Assembly: GCA_030762935.1 (NCBI GenBank)
Contig: CM060897.1
Span: forward strand, 115,150,676-115,214,675
From: Hymenopus coronatus
Taxonomy: Eukaryota > Arthropoda > Insecta > Mantodea > Hymenopodidae
Direction: 5' to 3'
DNA: 64,000 bases
Below the pieces are notes generated by a model. That model was not told where the DNA came from and made no database searches. It worked only from the letters and a program-made list of their open reading frames with translations. Below, piece by piece: positions 23,392 through 35,437 of this stretch. Position 1 is the first letter of the stretch. Every line of letters starts with the position of its first letter. Both the position numbers and the translations under genes were made by a program.

Positions 23392-23690
23392 AAGGTTTTT
23401 GTGTGTGTGCATATATGTGTGATATGCCTTTGACATAACTCTAAGGTGAGACAAATGACAACAAATGTAGATCTCGTTAAAATACACCAGTCATATGTTT
23501 TCGTGGAGTTTACCATTTCCGAGATATTCTTTGTTATTTGATTCAGTTTTAAAATACTTAAATATTTCTCACACTGGAATTGGTCAACTCCTGGTCATGC
23601 AAGGAAACGAAATTGAATCACATAGCAACCAGTTTTTAAAACAACTGACTGTCACTTCAACTTAGTGTATTACATCTTATTTCCGTTCTG
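23392..23690 (+). mobile_element. RX internal fragment
   Basis: Starts at a (TG)n stretch and skips to the middle of RX. It ends before the 3' terminus, at the TTATTTCCGTTCTG block. Confidence 0.75.
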
Positions 23691-23702
23691 ATTAAAAAAA
23701 AA

Positions 23703-24576
23703 TCTGATGTGTTCCATTCACATCACTTTCTCTACATCTCTGTAACAAATTACTGTTAAAAAGCTTATGCTTCTATTTACTTCATGCTAATCAAGAAAAA
23801 ATTAGCAGAAATAGCCTTATTACTTGCTACCTTGTAAATAGAAGCAAAATAAGGGAAACCATAGGTTAAACTGATAGTCAAAAACTGATTTCTATGTGGC
23901 TGAAGTTCCTTTGTTTGTATGGATAGGAGTTGACAGATTCCTATATGACAAAAGTATTAAGTTTTTCAAAGCTGAAACCAAAAACAACGAATAACTTATA
24001 AACGATCATCTGCACAAAATAAATGTATATAGCATAACTTGTGTGTTTTAATGTGCTCTACATTTTCTGTGTAGCAAGTTTTTCTTCATCTCTTACGGTT
24101 TAGCAGATATGCAAAATTCCGTAAAATTCATCCAGAAGAAAGTAGTCTTCAGAGGCTATTCTCAGAAAATCCAAACTATACATTTTATTTGTCAGGTAAA
24201 TATCTTTAATATACGATATTTTAGTCAAAATCATTAGAGCCATTTTTTAGAAAATCAAAATTTTCGAAAAAAGTTCCACAATGTAAAGGGCAGTTGGGTG
24301 TGGGGGAATTTTCTTGAAAATCTTCTTGTCGCATCCTTGGAAGATACCAAATCTACATACCAAATTTGTTTTTTAACGGGTTTTTCGTTTTTGAGCTATG
24401 CTGTTCACAGACACACACACACACACACACACACACACGAACCTTTTTGTAAAAATGCTTTTTTTTGATTCAGGGGAGCCAAAACATGTATTTCCGGTGA
24501 ATTCTCGGTATGGAATTTTTGAGTGGTATACAATACCTTATCTATACACTATGTACATAGTTCGTATAGAGAAAGT
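23703..24576 (-). mobile_element. RX element, full length
   Basis: Termini TCTGATGTGTTCCATTCACA and ACTATGTACATAGT (24548-24561) are both excellent. A (CA)12-class tract lies at 24413-24438. It is one of the least diverged copies and a good consensus seed. Confidence 0.95.
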
Positions 24577-24584
24577 AAAAATGT

Positions 24585-24670
24585 TTTTCTCGATTAGTAT
24601 GACTTAGCAATAATTTGTTACAGAGATGTAGAGAAATTCTAGCGTGTGGAACATGCTGGAGTTTTAAAAG
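24585..24670 (+). mobile_element. RX 3'-end fragment
   Basis: CTCGATTAGTATGACTTAGC to CTAGCGTGTGGAACATGCTG matches the last 85 bp of RX in + orientation, directly after a minus copy. Confidence 0.7.
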
Positions 24671-25169
24671 TATAATCAGTGTATGAGTACTGTGCCCAAA
24701 ATAATGACAGTATACAGAATTAAATAAACCATTTCAATTAACAGGAGAAAAAAGATTAAAATGGTCATTTTTGACAATTTTCGTCATTTACCCTCGAATC
24801 ATATTCCAAGGAGCTATTCGTTGCAGTACCAAAACGTTCTAGGTGTTTCATCAGTGTAATTCGTTTCGGGAGCTGTCATCTACTATTTCCCACTTTCCAT
24901 TACACTTAGATTTTCTGCAATAGTAAGTTTATTTCATGCTGTGATGTTCATCCTTTACCCAATTATTGATGTTGAGTATGATATATAGACGAAGAGCAGA
25001 TGTCGCAATATAAGCTAAATGCTATCGGTAATCATTTATGCTGTGCAACATATGCGCCAGCAGTTTGTTTAAGAATCTAATTGAGTACCAGTCTGACTAA
25101 ATGTATTAGTAATGAACAAATATAAACATTTTAATGACAAAACAACTAAAATTAAATAAATCCGCTATT
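24671..25169. other. unique AT-rich gap
   Basis: No supported feature. Confidence 0.5.
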
Positions 25170-25378
25170 TAATATTTAGGTGAGGTCCCGGGTTCGATTC
25201 CCGGCTAGGTCGGAAATTTTTCTTTAACCGGAATTATTCCCTATCCCCCATAGAGTCTGGAAGTATGAATGTAAGAGTGAATGTGTAATATAAAGTTTAA
25301 CCTAATGTTCTGAACCTAGTTTCACAAGTGACTGATGTTAAAGGGGGCTATACAAATGAAGCAATAAAGAAAAAAAAT
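25170..25378 (+). mobile_element. SINE family C, head truncated
   Basis: Starts within the T-arm (CCCGGGTTCGATTCCCGGCT), then the conserved body and GGGGGCTATACAAATGAAGC. Confidence 0.85.
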
Positions 25379-25455
25379 ATTTAGGTGTTTATGTAAAATT
25401 TTACCTTTTCACTTCTATAATATATGTAACAGTATCATTACGAATGAAAGCTATT

Positions 25456-26092
25456 ACTTTCTCTACACGTACTATGTACGTATTGTTTAGAGAAGTTATT
25501 GTATTGCACCCAAAAATTCGATACCGAGATCTCACTGGAAACACATTTTTTGAGACAACTTAAATAAAAAAAAAGCATTTTTGAGAAATTTCCGAATTGA
25601 TATTTAAGTTCAGTATCTTTCGAGGATGCTAAATGATTTTCAAGAAAATGACCTTACATTTGATTTTCTCTAAAATGACTAACGATTTTGATTATATTAT
25701 CGTATATTAAAGATATTTACATGACAAATGAAATGTATATCTGTATGACTTTGGCATAGCTGGTACCGAAAGAGATGGAAACAAGTTTACTTTAACAACA
25801 AGTGTAGAGCTCGTTAAAACCAACAATTTATTTTACATAGAGTTTTTATCATGGAGTTAACCGCTTATAGATACGGGTTCCAGTTTTTAAATGCTTGTCT
25901 TTTCTCATATGGGAATTTGTGAACTTCTGGCCATACAAATGAAGGAAATTCAATTATAAAAAATTGAGGTTTTAAAAGCTTTGGCTATCACTTTAGCCTA
26001 GTGTATTCTCTTGTTGTCCTTCTACTTACAAGGAAGCAAGTAATAAAACTATTTTGCTAATTATTTAAGAATAATTTGTTGCAGAGATGTTT
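25456..26092 (+). mobile_element. RX element, internally deleted
   Basis: Begins ACTTTCTCTACACGTACTAT with a slightly mutated palindrome and lacks the (TG)n block. It ends at TTGTTGCAGAGATG. Confidence 0.85.
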
Positions 26093-26114
26093 TTTTTTTT
26101 TAGTTTATTCTGTA

Positions 26115-26215
26115 CTACTTTCTAGTAAGAAAATAGCTATTGTATTCCACAGAAAAATCTGATATCGAGACTTCACCAGAAAAACGCGTTTTGACACATT
26201 ACCCCTATCCATTCT
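26115..26215 (+). mobile_element. RX 5'-end fragment
   Basis: The block ATTGTATTCCACAGAAAAAT and GAGACTTCACCAGAAA matches RX bases ~35-100. Confidence 0.65.
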
Positions 26216-26435
26216 GTAGCGAGTCATTATTATCATTCTTCGGTCCGCTTTACGTTAATCGAAATAAATGTTTCGATAAACTGCAGGAGATTTAACATTT
26301 TTCTGTTAAAATGGGGTCTATGTAGTTACAGTTAGGAATAAGCAATATTACACAGCTTGTAATCGGTTGGAAATTTCCTGAACCACTTCATTCCTGAAAT
26401 ACTCCTGGATATGACGAGAGTTAATTTTATTTAGC

Positions 26436-27050
26436 ATGTTTGCGCAATGTACAAAGTAGATAGAGAAGGTGTTGTATTCCAACCAAAAATTCGACACCGA
26501 GATTTCACCTGAAATATATATTTTGAGACCCAGTGAATCAAAAAAAGCATTTCTATAAAATATCTGCCAAGGATGCGGCACGAAGAAAATCTCCCACCCC
26601 AACTATCCTTACATGAAGCTTTTTTCGAAAATTTTGATTTTCTCTAAAATAACCCACGATTTTGATTAAATACGATATGTTTTATGTATTTTCATAACAA
26701 ATTAATTATGAAGTTTCTGAAAATAGAATTTTAAGACTTCTGCATTCTGCATGACTGTTATTCGTTTCAAATTTAAACTACTTAAACCTCATCAAGCGGT
26801 AAGTCAAATTTCGTTTCATTTCTTTTGTTTTACTCCCGGGAACGCTAAATAGAACATAATTTCAATTTTTTTACATAGCGAGAGCTTTTAAAAGATGTTA
26901 CTAGTGCAAGGAAGCAAGTAATAAGGTCATTTATGCTAACGTTTATCTCGATTAGCGTGTCGTAAATAGAAAAATAGTATTTTGTAGGGAAAGCTTATTT
27001 GTAGAACAGCTAGAGAAAGCCATGTGAAAAGGACACATCAGATATGTTAC
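26436..27050 (+). mobile_element. RX element, subfamily II 3' end
   Basis: 5' end decayed and (TG)n missing. The body is present, and the 3' end reads GTAGAACAGCTAGAGAAAGC, the alternative (type II) 3' terminus. Confidence 0.8.
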
Positions 27051-27132
27051 AATTATTCTCATTTTGGTTTAAAAAAGAATGTCTTTTAGAAATCTTTCTG
27101 CAAGACTAAAAGAAGTACATAAGTAGTGTTTA

Positions 27133-27570
27133 TTGCCTTCTCAAACGACGTACATAGGTGGAGAAATTCTTGGATTCCACACATAAACTATATACCGAGA
27201 TTTGGTACATGTTTTGAGGACCCATAAATAGAATAATTTTAGAAAAAAAGTTGTGTGTGTGTGCTCTGTGTGTGTATAGAACCTGATAAACACTTATCCC
27301 GTAATATTTAAATATATTGAAATAGTAACTTAATCTATTTAAATATAATTCAGCACGTTCCATTGATTCCATACCAAGATTTAAAACAAAATTCCAACAT
27401 CCCTTACGATGCTTTACATTGATAATTAAAGGAAATATTTTCCTAAAAATAATTTCAACGAATTTTAATAAAATACAGTTATTTTTATAACAAATGAAAT
27501 GTATTTCTTGAAACTTCCTGGAATAACTTCTGAAATTCTCTTTATTTTGGATAAATTTTCATAATGATAA
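27133..27570 (+). mobile_element. RX element, 5' half
   Basis: A diverged copy with (TG)n at 27252-27279. It stops at the mid-body CATAATGATAAAAG, followed after 20 bp by the next RX copy. Confidence 0.7.
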
Positions 27571-27591
27571 AAGTCAAGACTATTCAGTTTT

Positions 27592-28372
27592 ACTTTCTCT
27601 GCTTAGTACAGAGAGAGAAAGTATTGCATTCCAGCCAAAAATTTTGACACCAAGATTTCACTGGAAGTATTTTAGGATTTCCTAAATTAAAAAAAAAAAT
27701 AGATATTTGTTTGCGCATGCGCGCGTATGTGTGTCCGTTTTATTTGTGTATGAGCAACATAGATAAACAAATAGCTGGTTAAACACCAAATTTTATAATT
27801 AACATCAGCGTTTTCCAAGGATGCGACACGAATTTTTCAAGAAAATCTCCCCACAGCAGAAACCCTTTACATGGAAAAATGGCTTTGTTTACGTGCAAAT
27901 AAAAATGTACATCTTGAACTAACTTGGAATAGCCTCTGAGGAGCTGTTCCTTCTAGATGAACTTTGCTGAACTTTCATAACTGGTAAACCGTAACAGATA
28001 GACAAAAACTTGCGTAACAAAAAATGTAGATCTCGTTAAAACATAAAATTTATATCGTATACATGTTTTTCGCGAAATTTACATTTCTGATATATCCCTT
28101 GTTATTGCTTCAAGTTTTAAAATAATTTTCTCATACCAGAATGGGTCAACTCTTGGTCATACAAATAAACGGATCTCAATCACATTTCAATGACTTTTTA
28201 AAAGATTTGACTAACGCGTTGGCCTAGTGTATTTCCTGACATCCCTTCTGCTTCTAGGAGCAAGTAATATCTAAGACTATTTCTGCTCATTTTTATTTTG
28301 AATTGCATGAAGTAGATAAGAATAAGCTTTTCAACAAAGTGGAGAGAAGTCATGTGAATGGAACAAATCTTA
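27592..28372 (+). mobile_element. RX element, near full length
   Basis: Starts ACTTTCTCTGC with a shortened palindrome and ends GAAGTCATGTGAATGGAACA. Confidence 0.85.
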
Positions 28373-28375
28373 CTT

Positions 28376-28512
28376 TTGTGTTCTCTGCCCATGTCCAAGG
28401 AAACAGAACCGATCTTCAATGTTATTACTTTGACTATCTCTTACAAGATTTGACTGTCACTTTAGTCAAGTATATTCGCTTATTTTCCTTCTATCTAGAA
28501 GGAGATATTAAG
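28376..28512 (+). mobile_element. RX 3' fragment
   Basis: CATGTCCAAGGAAACAGAAC to CTATCTAGAAGGAGATATTA repeats the RX region about 200 bp before the 3' end. Confidence 0.6.
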
Positions 28513-28832
28513 AACCAGGGTGCCCAACCTCTACTCTTATGGGCTATTTGCAACACCTAGTAAGGTCACCCCGCCTACTTCGTTTTGTGCATGGCCTGGC
28601 AGGAAGCATTTCCTCTTCAATCATTCAGTGGCGTTTAACTGGGTTAGACTCTCGACTCCATGGCAGGTTTCAACTGCACCTAACACATCGTATTTCAGAA
28701 AGAATTGGAGGAAGAAAATATGTTTGTTAAATGTGAAATGTAAAATTTCTTATGTGTAAGATGTAATATTAAACGACACTTAGAAAAATACCATCATACT
28801 GATTAAAGCAAGCATTTTGTTAGGTTGAATTT
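28513..28832. other. unrecognised gap
   Basis: Three overlapping + frames are open near 28520-28760, but none gives a recognisable protein. It may belong to the transposase relic that follows. Confidence 0.35.
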
Positions 28833-29100
28833 GAATTAATTTTGCCTGCAAAGACGCTCCCTACGATCTTCAAATGGAACTAGTTGCGTTTCAAAATTCA
28901 ACATTCATTAAATATTCTCAGAAGAGGGATTTATTTAAATCTATTTCCGATGAAAAATTTCACAAATTGCGAAATTTGCTGAACACCTTATATCGATATT
29001 TGGTTCTACATATATTTGTGAACAGATCTTCTCAAAAACGAATCGAATGAAAAGCAAATATTGTAGTAGGGAAGAGAGGGCAGGATCATTTGGTCTGTCT
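28833..29100 (+). pseudogene. hAT-type transposase C-terminal dimerisation domain, broken
   Basis: Frame from 28865 reads DLQMELVAFQ...DEKFHKLRN. After one frameshift near 28990 the adjacent frame reads FGSTYICEQIFSKTNRMKSK. This is the order seen in the hAT C-terminal dimerisation domain of domesticated or mobile GTF2IRD2/ZBED-like proteins (LQxELxxLQ ... FGSTYxCEQxFSxMKxxKSK). Only about 70 residues remain of a protein normally 500-700 long, and no N-terminal part is recognisable upstream, so it is a dead fragment. Confidence 0.75.
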
Positions 29101-29202
29101 TTTAAGACTGTTGTCCATCCCTGTCGGAAAACATTGATGAATTGGTTACAAGTAATCAGAGCTAATCAAGTTACTAACAAAAATGGCGTTTAAAATATTT
29201 TT

Positions 29203-29720
29203 ACTTTCTCTATACGCACTATGTACATAGTGTAAGAGAAGGTATTGCACTCCACTCAAAAATTTGATATTGATATTTCACTGGAAATATATGTTTTCGG
29301 GTACCCAACATCAAAAAGCATTTTCACAAAAAGGTCCGTGTGTCTGTGAACACGATAACTCAAAAACGAAAAGTCGGTAAAATACCAAACTTGGCATTTA
29401 AGTTTAGTATCTTCCAGGGATGCGACCCGAAGATTTTGAAAAATATCCCTCCACCCCCAACTACCCTTTGCATGGAACTTTTTTCGAAATTTTTTGTTTT
29501 CTCAAAAATGGCTGTAACGATTTTGATTAAAATTTCGTATATTAAAGATATTTATTTACCTGACAAATAACTTGAATTTTCTGGGAATAGCCTCTGAAGA
29601 GTAGTTTATTCTGGTTGAATTTTACGGAATTTTGCATAACTGCTAAACCGTAAGAGATAGACCAAAACTTACTACACAAAAAATGTAGAGCACGTTAAAA
29701 TACACAATTTATGTTGTATA

Positions 29721-29765
<45 letters not shown>

Positions 29766-30056
29766 GAGTTGATCGTTTTTGAAATATTCCTTGTTATTGG
29801 TTTCAGCTTTGAAAAACTTACACTTTTCTCATACAGGAATTTGTCAACTCCTGACCATACAACAAAGCAACTTCAGTCATATAGCACTTTAACTTTTGGT
29901 ACTCCCTTAATTCAGTTGTACTTACAAGGAAGCAAGTAATAAGACTATTTCTGATAACTTTCTCCTGACTAGCATGACGTAAATAAAAGCATAAGCTTTT
30001 TAATAATGTTTTTGCAGAGATGTAGAGAAAGTCATTTGAATGGAACACATCAGATT
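29203..30056 (+). mobile_element. RX element, full length, with T42 tract
   Basis: ACTTTCTCTATACGCACTAT...CAGATT with a perfect ACTATGTACATAGT at 29218-29231. An internal run of T has expanded to about 42 at 29723-29764. The TG tract is short. Confidence 0.95.
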
Positions 30057-30064
30057 TCTTTTTT

Positions 30065-30214
30065 ACTTTCTCTGAACGTACTTGTACATAGTGTATAGTG
30101 AAGGTATTGTATTCCACACAAAAGTTCGATACCGAGATTTCTCCGGAAATACATGTTTTGGTTCCCCTGAAACTAAAAATGCATTTCTGGAAAAAGGTCC
30201 GTGTGTGTCAGTGT

Positions 30215-30245
<31 letters not shown>

Positions 30246-30589
30246 GAATCTGAGGACAACATAGTTCAATAACGAAAAAACAGTTAAATTTCAAATCATG
30301 AGATAACAAAAACTTACTGTACAAAAAATGAAGATCTCATTACAACACAACAAATGGGAAGACATCTTTTTTCTCGTTTCTCGCTTTTTTAATTCTGGCA
30401 AGCAAAGAGACTGTTTCTTTAGCGTGTGAATTTTCTTATTTCTCTTCTATTTACAAGGAAGCTAGTAATAAGAGTAATTCCGTTTATGTTTATCTTTATT
30501 AATATGATGTAGATAACAGATTAATATTTTGAATAAAAGGTTTGTTTACCGAACAATTAGAGAATTCATATGAATGGAACACTACGTAT
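30065..30589 (+). mobile_element. RX element, internally deleted, type II
   Basis: It begins 8 bp after the end of the previous RX. It keeps the 5' end with (TG)n at 30203-30245, then jumps about 280 bp into the body and ends with the type II terminus (TTTACCGAACAATTAGAGAA). Confidence 0.85.
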
Positions 30590-30594
30590 TAGAT

Positions 30595-30860
30595 ATTGTC
30601 TGTTTATAATTCCCAGAGTTATCATGTACGCCTATCAGCGTCTAGAATAGCGAACTACGCACATTAATGGTGTCAGTAAACATAATCACTACCAGCATTC
30701 GTTAGCGCACTTCAAATGTAATCAACGTGCATTTCATTTCTGATTGAATGTTGCAAAGCCGTTAAATTGAAGTATGCAGTTAGCGCTTAGCGCATCATTA
30801 CATTGTAAACTACTCGAGCTAAACGTGCGATCACCTGACGTAATGTTCTCTGAAGCTATA
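30595..30860. other. unique CpG-bearing gap, possible regulatory island
   Basis: Base composition differs from the flanking RX copies, with repeated AGCGC, TAGCG and TAATG-like motifs. No coding frame. Function not inferable from one sequence. Confidence 0.3.
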
Positions 30861-30873
30861 TCTTTTTTTTTTT

Positions 30874-31728
30874 ACTTTCTCTATGCGTACTATATACACA
30901 GTGTATAGAGAAGGTATTGCACTCCACCAAAAAAATTCGATATCGAGATTTCACCGGAAACATATGTTTTAGGGTCCCCTGTATCCAAAAAAGGTATTTC
31001 CAGGAAAAGGTCCGAGTGTGTGTGTCCGTGTGTCACTGTGTCCGTGTGTCTGTGAACACGATAACTCAAAAACGAAAAGTCGGTAGAATACCAAACTTGG
31101 TATTTAAGTTTAGTATCTTCCATGGAAGCGACACGAAAATTTTGAGAAAAATCCTCCCACCCAAAACTACCCTTTGCATGGAACTTTCATCAAAAACTTT
31201 GATTTTCTAAAAAAATGGCTCTAACGATTTTGATTAAAATGTTGATATTAAAGATATTTACCTGACAATTAAAATGTTTATCTTGAATTTTCTGGGAATT
31301 GCCTCTTAAGACTACTTTATTCTGGATCAATTTTACGGAATTTTGAATAACTGCTAAACCGTAAGAAATGGACAAAAGCTTACCATACAAAAAATGTAGA
31401 GTACGTTAAAACACACAATTTATGTAACATACATTTTTTCGTGGTGTAGATCATTTATGAGATATTTCTTGTTTTTAGATTAGGATTTGAAAATCATACT
31501 GAAATTTGTCAACTCCTGTCCATACAAACAAAGGAACTTCAGTCATATAGCAACCAGCTTTTGCCTATGGCACTCCCTTATTTCGAATCTATTTACAAGG
31601 AAGCATGTAATAAGACTGTCTTGGCTAATTTTTTCTCGATTACCATAAAATAAATAGAGGCATAAGCTTTTTAACAATAATTTGTTGCAGAGATGTAGAG
31701 AAAGTCCTGTGAATGGAACACATCAGAT
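30874..31728 (+). mobile_element. RX element, full length
   Basis: ACTTTCTCTATGCGTACTAT to GAACACATCAGAT. The tandem motif has drifted to interspersed GTGTGTCCGTGTGTC (31015-31055). The dyad is partly mutated. Confidence 0.95.
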
Positions 31729-31954
31729 CTTTAAATTACAACTTTTACTGTCAAAATGCATTGTTCTAGAGGGTGGGCGAAAAGTCGTACCCACTGGGGT
31801 AAATAATAAACTTACTGCAGGCATTAAAATGCCATTATTATTTTCAATTTTTTCACATTTCACAATGCTTTTAGGGCTCCATCTGTGTGCATCAGTATAA
31901 ACGCACAGCCGGTTTTGGAGCCAAGTACCTTTATTCATCCTCTTTAACCAATCT

Positions 31955-32497
31955 GGTCAGAATAAGGGAATACACTACCCTAAAGAATTAGTCACATATC
32001 TTAATTGCTATTCGCTATGTGATCGTATTGAAATTACGTTCTCTTTGAATGACTTGGAAAGAGAAATACTTCCCCTTTGGGAAAATAATCAAGTATTGAA
32101 AAATTGAGACTAATAAAGGAATGTTATGTTTTAATGAAATCTACAATGTTTCTGCAATATATTGTACATCTTTTAGGGTATATCAGTTAAGCAAAACAGA
32201 CTTCAGAATTTTTTCCAAGAAAATTCAATGTATACATTTTATTTCTGATGTAATTATCCTTAATGAATGACATTTTAATCAAAATAATTAAACAAATTTG
32301 TAATAAAATCGAAAATTTCGAAACATTTTACATTTAAAACGTAGTTTTAGGTGGGTTGGTATTCGCGAAAATGACACTGTTTCATTCTTGGAAGATCTAA
32401 ACCTATTTTGGTATTTAACGAACTTTTTTGAATAACGCTGCTCACAGACGGACGGACAGAGAAACAGGTAGACAGAAATACATAGACTCTTTTATAA
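31955..32497 (-). mobile_element. RX fragment, both ends missing
   Basis: A diverged minus body from the GGGAATACACTACCCTAAAG block to ACAGACGGACGGACAGAG at the microsatellite position. Confidence 0.65.
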
Positions 32498-32498
32498 G

Positions 32499-33192
32499 AA
32501 TCTGATGTCACATCACTTGCTCAGCTATTCTTCAACAAACAATTCTTAAAAATTACTCATCTATTCACTTCATGTTAATCGATGTAATGGTATGCAATTT
32601 ACTTCAATCACATATGTCCTTAGATATAACAGAATTAGGCGAATACTATACAATTAAGCGATGATCAAATTTGCTATGTGATGGTTCCGAAATTCCGTTC
32701 TCTTTGCTTGACAACAGGGAGAAAAACAGATAACAGTTTTCAAATTCAGAAAAGAATAAGTATTGGGAAATCGTTTAAGCCACTAATATGTAATATCTCG
32801 GAAACGTTTAACTCTATAAAATGTGTGTTTTGACAATATTTATATTCTTCTGTACTAAAGTTCTGTTACGTCTTACTAAAATGATAAGGACTTCAACAAA
32901 TTAAATATGGACAATTAATTTTTCATAAAAGTATCTTAAACATATGATATTTTAATCAAAATTATTTGAGCCAATTTTGAGTATATCATATTTGTCAAAA
33001 GTCTTTCATTTAAACGGTAGTTGGGAGAAATTTATTAAAACTCTTCATGTCGTATCCTTGGAAGATGTTGAACTTATATATGAAGTTTGGTATTTGACAG
33101 ACTTTTCATTTGATATACACGCATGCGAGCTTGTATTTCAAGTGAAATCTCGGTATCCAATTTTTGGATGGAATGCGAAATGTCTATACCTA
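32499..33192 (-). mobile_element. RX element, old copy
   Basis: Begins TCTGATGTCACATCACTTGC and ends within the 5' block (GAAATCTCGGTATCCAATTT). It is the most diverged class in the window. Confidence 0.7.
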
Positions 33193-33244
33193 ATATAATT
33201 AATTACATTTTAAATGCATAATACATGTATATTGTTGTTCGATA

Positions 33245-33428
33245 GAGTATAATGCCCGATTTTACTATTATGGAACGAATATGGAACACGGTGGAATATG
33301 ATGGCGGGAGAAACCGGAGAACCAGAAGAAAACCAGGTCCTGCAAGTCCCACAAGCGCTTGCTTTGGAGCAAACCCAGGTCACCTTAGTGAGAGGCGAGT
33401 AGTCTAACCATTCGGCCACGGCGTGGCC
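33245..33428 (-). mobile_element. SINE family A, minus copy
   Basis: On the minus strand the head is GCCGTGGCCGAATGGTTAG, with B box GGGTTTGCTCCA (mutated) and the GGTTTCTCCCGCCATC block. An RX 5' fragment resumes immediately after it. Confidence 0.8.
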
Positions 33429-33429
33429 T

Positions 33430-33567
33430 ACATTTTACATGGTAGAGAAATATATAAAAAGAAATATTTTTTTTATTTAGGAAATATCTATACATGTATT
33501 TCCCGTGAAATCTTGATACAAACATTTTGGGAGGAATACAATACTTCCCCAACTTAATCTAGTAAAG
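33430..33567 (-). mobile_element. RX 5' fragment
   Basis: CATGTATTTCCCGTGAAATC to CTAGTAAAGAAAATAAAA is the last 140 bp of a minus copy. It may continue the copy that ends at 33192, interrupted by the SINE. Confidence 0.7.
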
Positions 33568-34417
33568 AAAATAAAAGACGTACATAGTTACGCTATTCTT
33601 TTGAGGGCAGAGAAGGTTATTGAACAGTTGGTGTTGGTGACCAGTTTCATATTGCGTGAGCACACTTCGCTCTTCATAATTCAATTCCTGGTAGTCCAAA
33701 CAAAGCATGGAATATTAGTTTTAAATAACAATGCTTGGCTTTCTACCTGCCGCACGTATTGAATGCTTCGTGGTGAAATATGTATGGCGTTCTTTTGATA
33801 ATCGGGAGTTACTGAATTAGAATATAGGTTGTACCATTGAAGCGTTCCATCGGGAGATTCCTTATCATGAAACATGATCCGTATACTCATCTTTTTAGAC
33901 TACTGACTTATTTTAATACCTTTTACTCGCATCTATAAGATTTGAAAAAGTCCACCTATACAAGATTTTGAAATCTATACCTGTTATTAAACACAATAAT
34001 TGTACTACTTCTGCCATGTATGTAAAACTAGCCACGTGATGCATTTTAAATAATATTACGTAAAAGGTCAGTTTTAGATTAAATATATTTATAAATAGAT
34101 CTGTACTATTTATTACATTTCCATATTAGTCCTAATTGATGTAAAAATTATTACCTTTCATAGTTACAAAACTCAAAATTTAATTAGATATGTTACAAAA
34201 TTGGAGGATACTTATAAAAAAATAATATAACAATTTTGTTGAGCGTGTTTTTAGGACAGTGAAATGATGTCATGTGCAATATTTTGATTATGAAAAAATA
34301 TTTAAGAAAGGTTTGCGAAAAATAAAGTTTAAATTTGGAAGTGGGCTATGTCGTGATTGTGGAGAAAATCTCAGTTACTTGGATAAAATAATAATCAAGG
34401 ATTTTATTGCCGTGCCG
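33568..34417. other. unique AT-rich gap
   Basis: No supported gene. A minus frame at 33681-33890 is open but compositionally unremarkable. Confidence 0.5.
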
Positions 34418-34567
34418 GCATGTTGCCATGGTTGCTCAATGATTAGAGCGACCGCTTAGAGGACCGGGAGATCCGTGGATCAAATCTCAGATATGACATA
34501 GAATTTTTCAATCTGACTCTACACTCTCTCCTGTTCTACATGGCTTGTGTGAAAAAAAAAAAAAAAC
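34418..34567 (+). mobile_element. SINE family B with poly(A)
   Basis: TTGCCATGGTTGCTCAATGA (A-box region), GTGGATCAAATCTC (decayed B box), TTTCAATCTGACTCTAC, ACATGGCTTGTGTG and an A-tail at 34551-34567. Confidence 0.85.
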
Positions 34568-34721
34568 ACTAATTGAACTAATAACTGAATAAACTAAAAA
34601 ACCTGCGGTTTAAAGTACTTACGATATTGTAAGTCACCATTGGGGTTGTCATCTCAAAATAATTTGAGATCATCTTGTGGTTTATCGGGAAACATGAGTC
34701 AGGTGAAGAATTTAATGCTAT

Positions 34722-34876
34722 GTTGGCGTGTTGCCATGGTAGCCCAGTGATTAGAGACACCAGCTAGAGACCAGAGAGAGATCCGTGGTTCAAATCCCAG
34801 CTATGAGTTGAATTTTTCAGTCCGGCTATACTTATCCAACTCCTGCCCTACAAACGGCTTGTGTGAAAAAAACATG
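34722..34876 (+). mobile_element. SINE family B
   Basis: The best-preserved family member: TTGCCATGGTAGCCCAGTGA, GTGGTTCAAATCCC (B box), TTTCAGTCCGGCTATAC, AAACGGCTTGTGTG and a short A-tail. It is in the same direction as the copy 300 bp upstream. Confidence 0.9.
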
Positions 34877-35244
34877 TTAACAAGAAGCAAGTAACCTCAG
34901 TGTAACTTTGTTTATTACAGTAACCAACGTCCATAAAACATCCAAGAAAACTCGCAAAAGACAATAGGAAACTTAAACGTTATAATTAGTTAAATGTTGG
35001 ACAATCGGAGTAGGATTGCAGAATGTGTGGATGTTAACGTCCACTTATTTGTTTATTTATGTTGGTCATGCTTGGGCACCCCAGAACTGTTGTGGTCAAT
35101 TTGTTTAAATCTAATCTTTTTGTGTTACTTTTTAATAATCCAAAAATAAACATTAATATGGAGATGGAAAAGTGATATTTTCTAAGATTTGATACTACTA
35201 CTGTTTTTGAATTCTAATACGAGTATAATGCAAATCCAATTTTT
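34877..35244. other. unique gap
   Basis: Nothing supported. Confidence 0.5.
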
Positions 35245-35387
35245 ACCTTCTCTACACGTACTATGTACATAGTGTATAGAGGTGTTTAGAAGTGCACCCA
35301 AAATTCGATACCTGAATTCCACCGGAAATATATGTTTTACGGTCCCCTGTATCCAAAAAAAGCATTTCCAGAAAACGGTCCGTGTAT

Positions 35388-35437
<50 letters not shown>

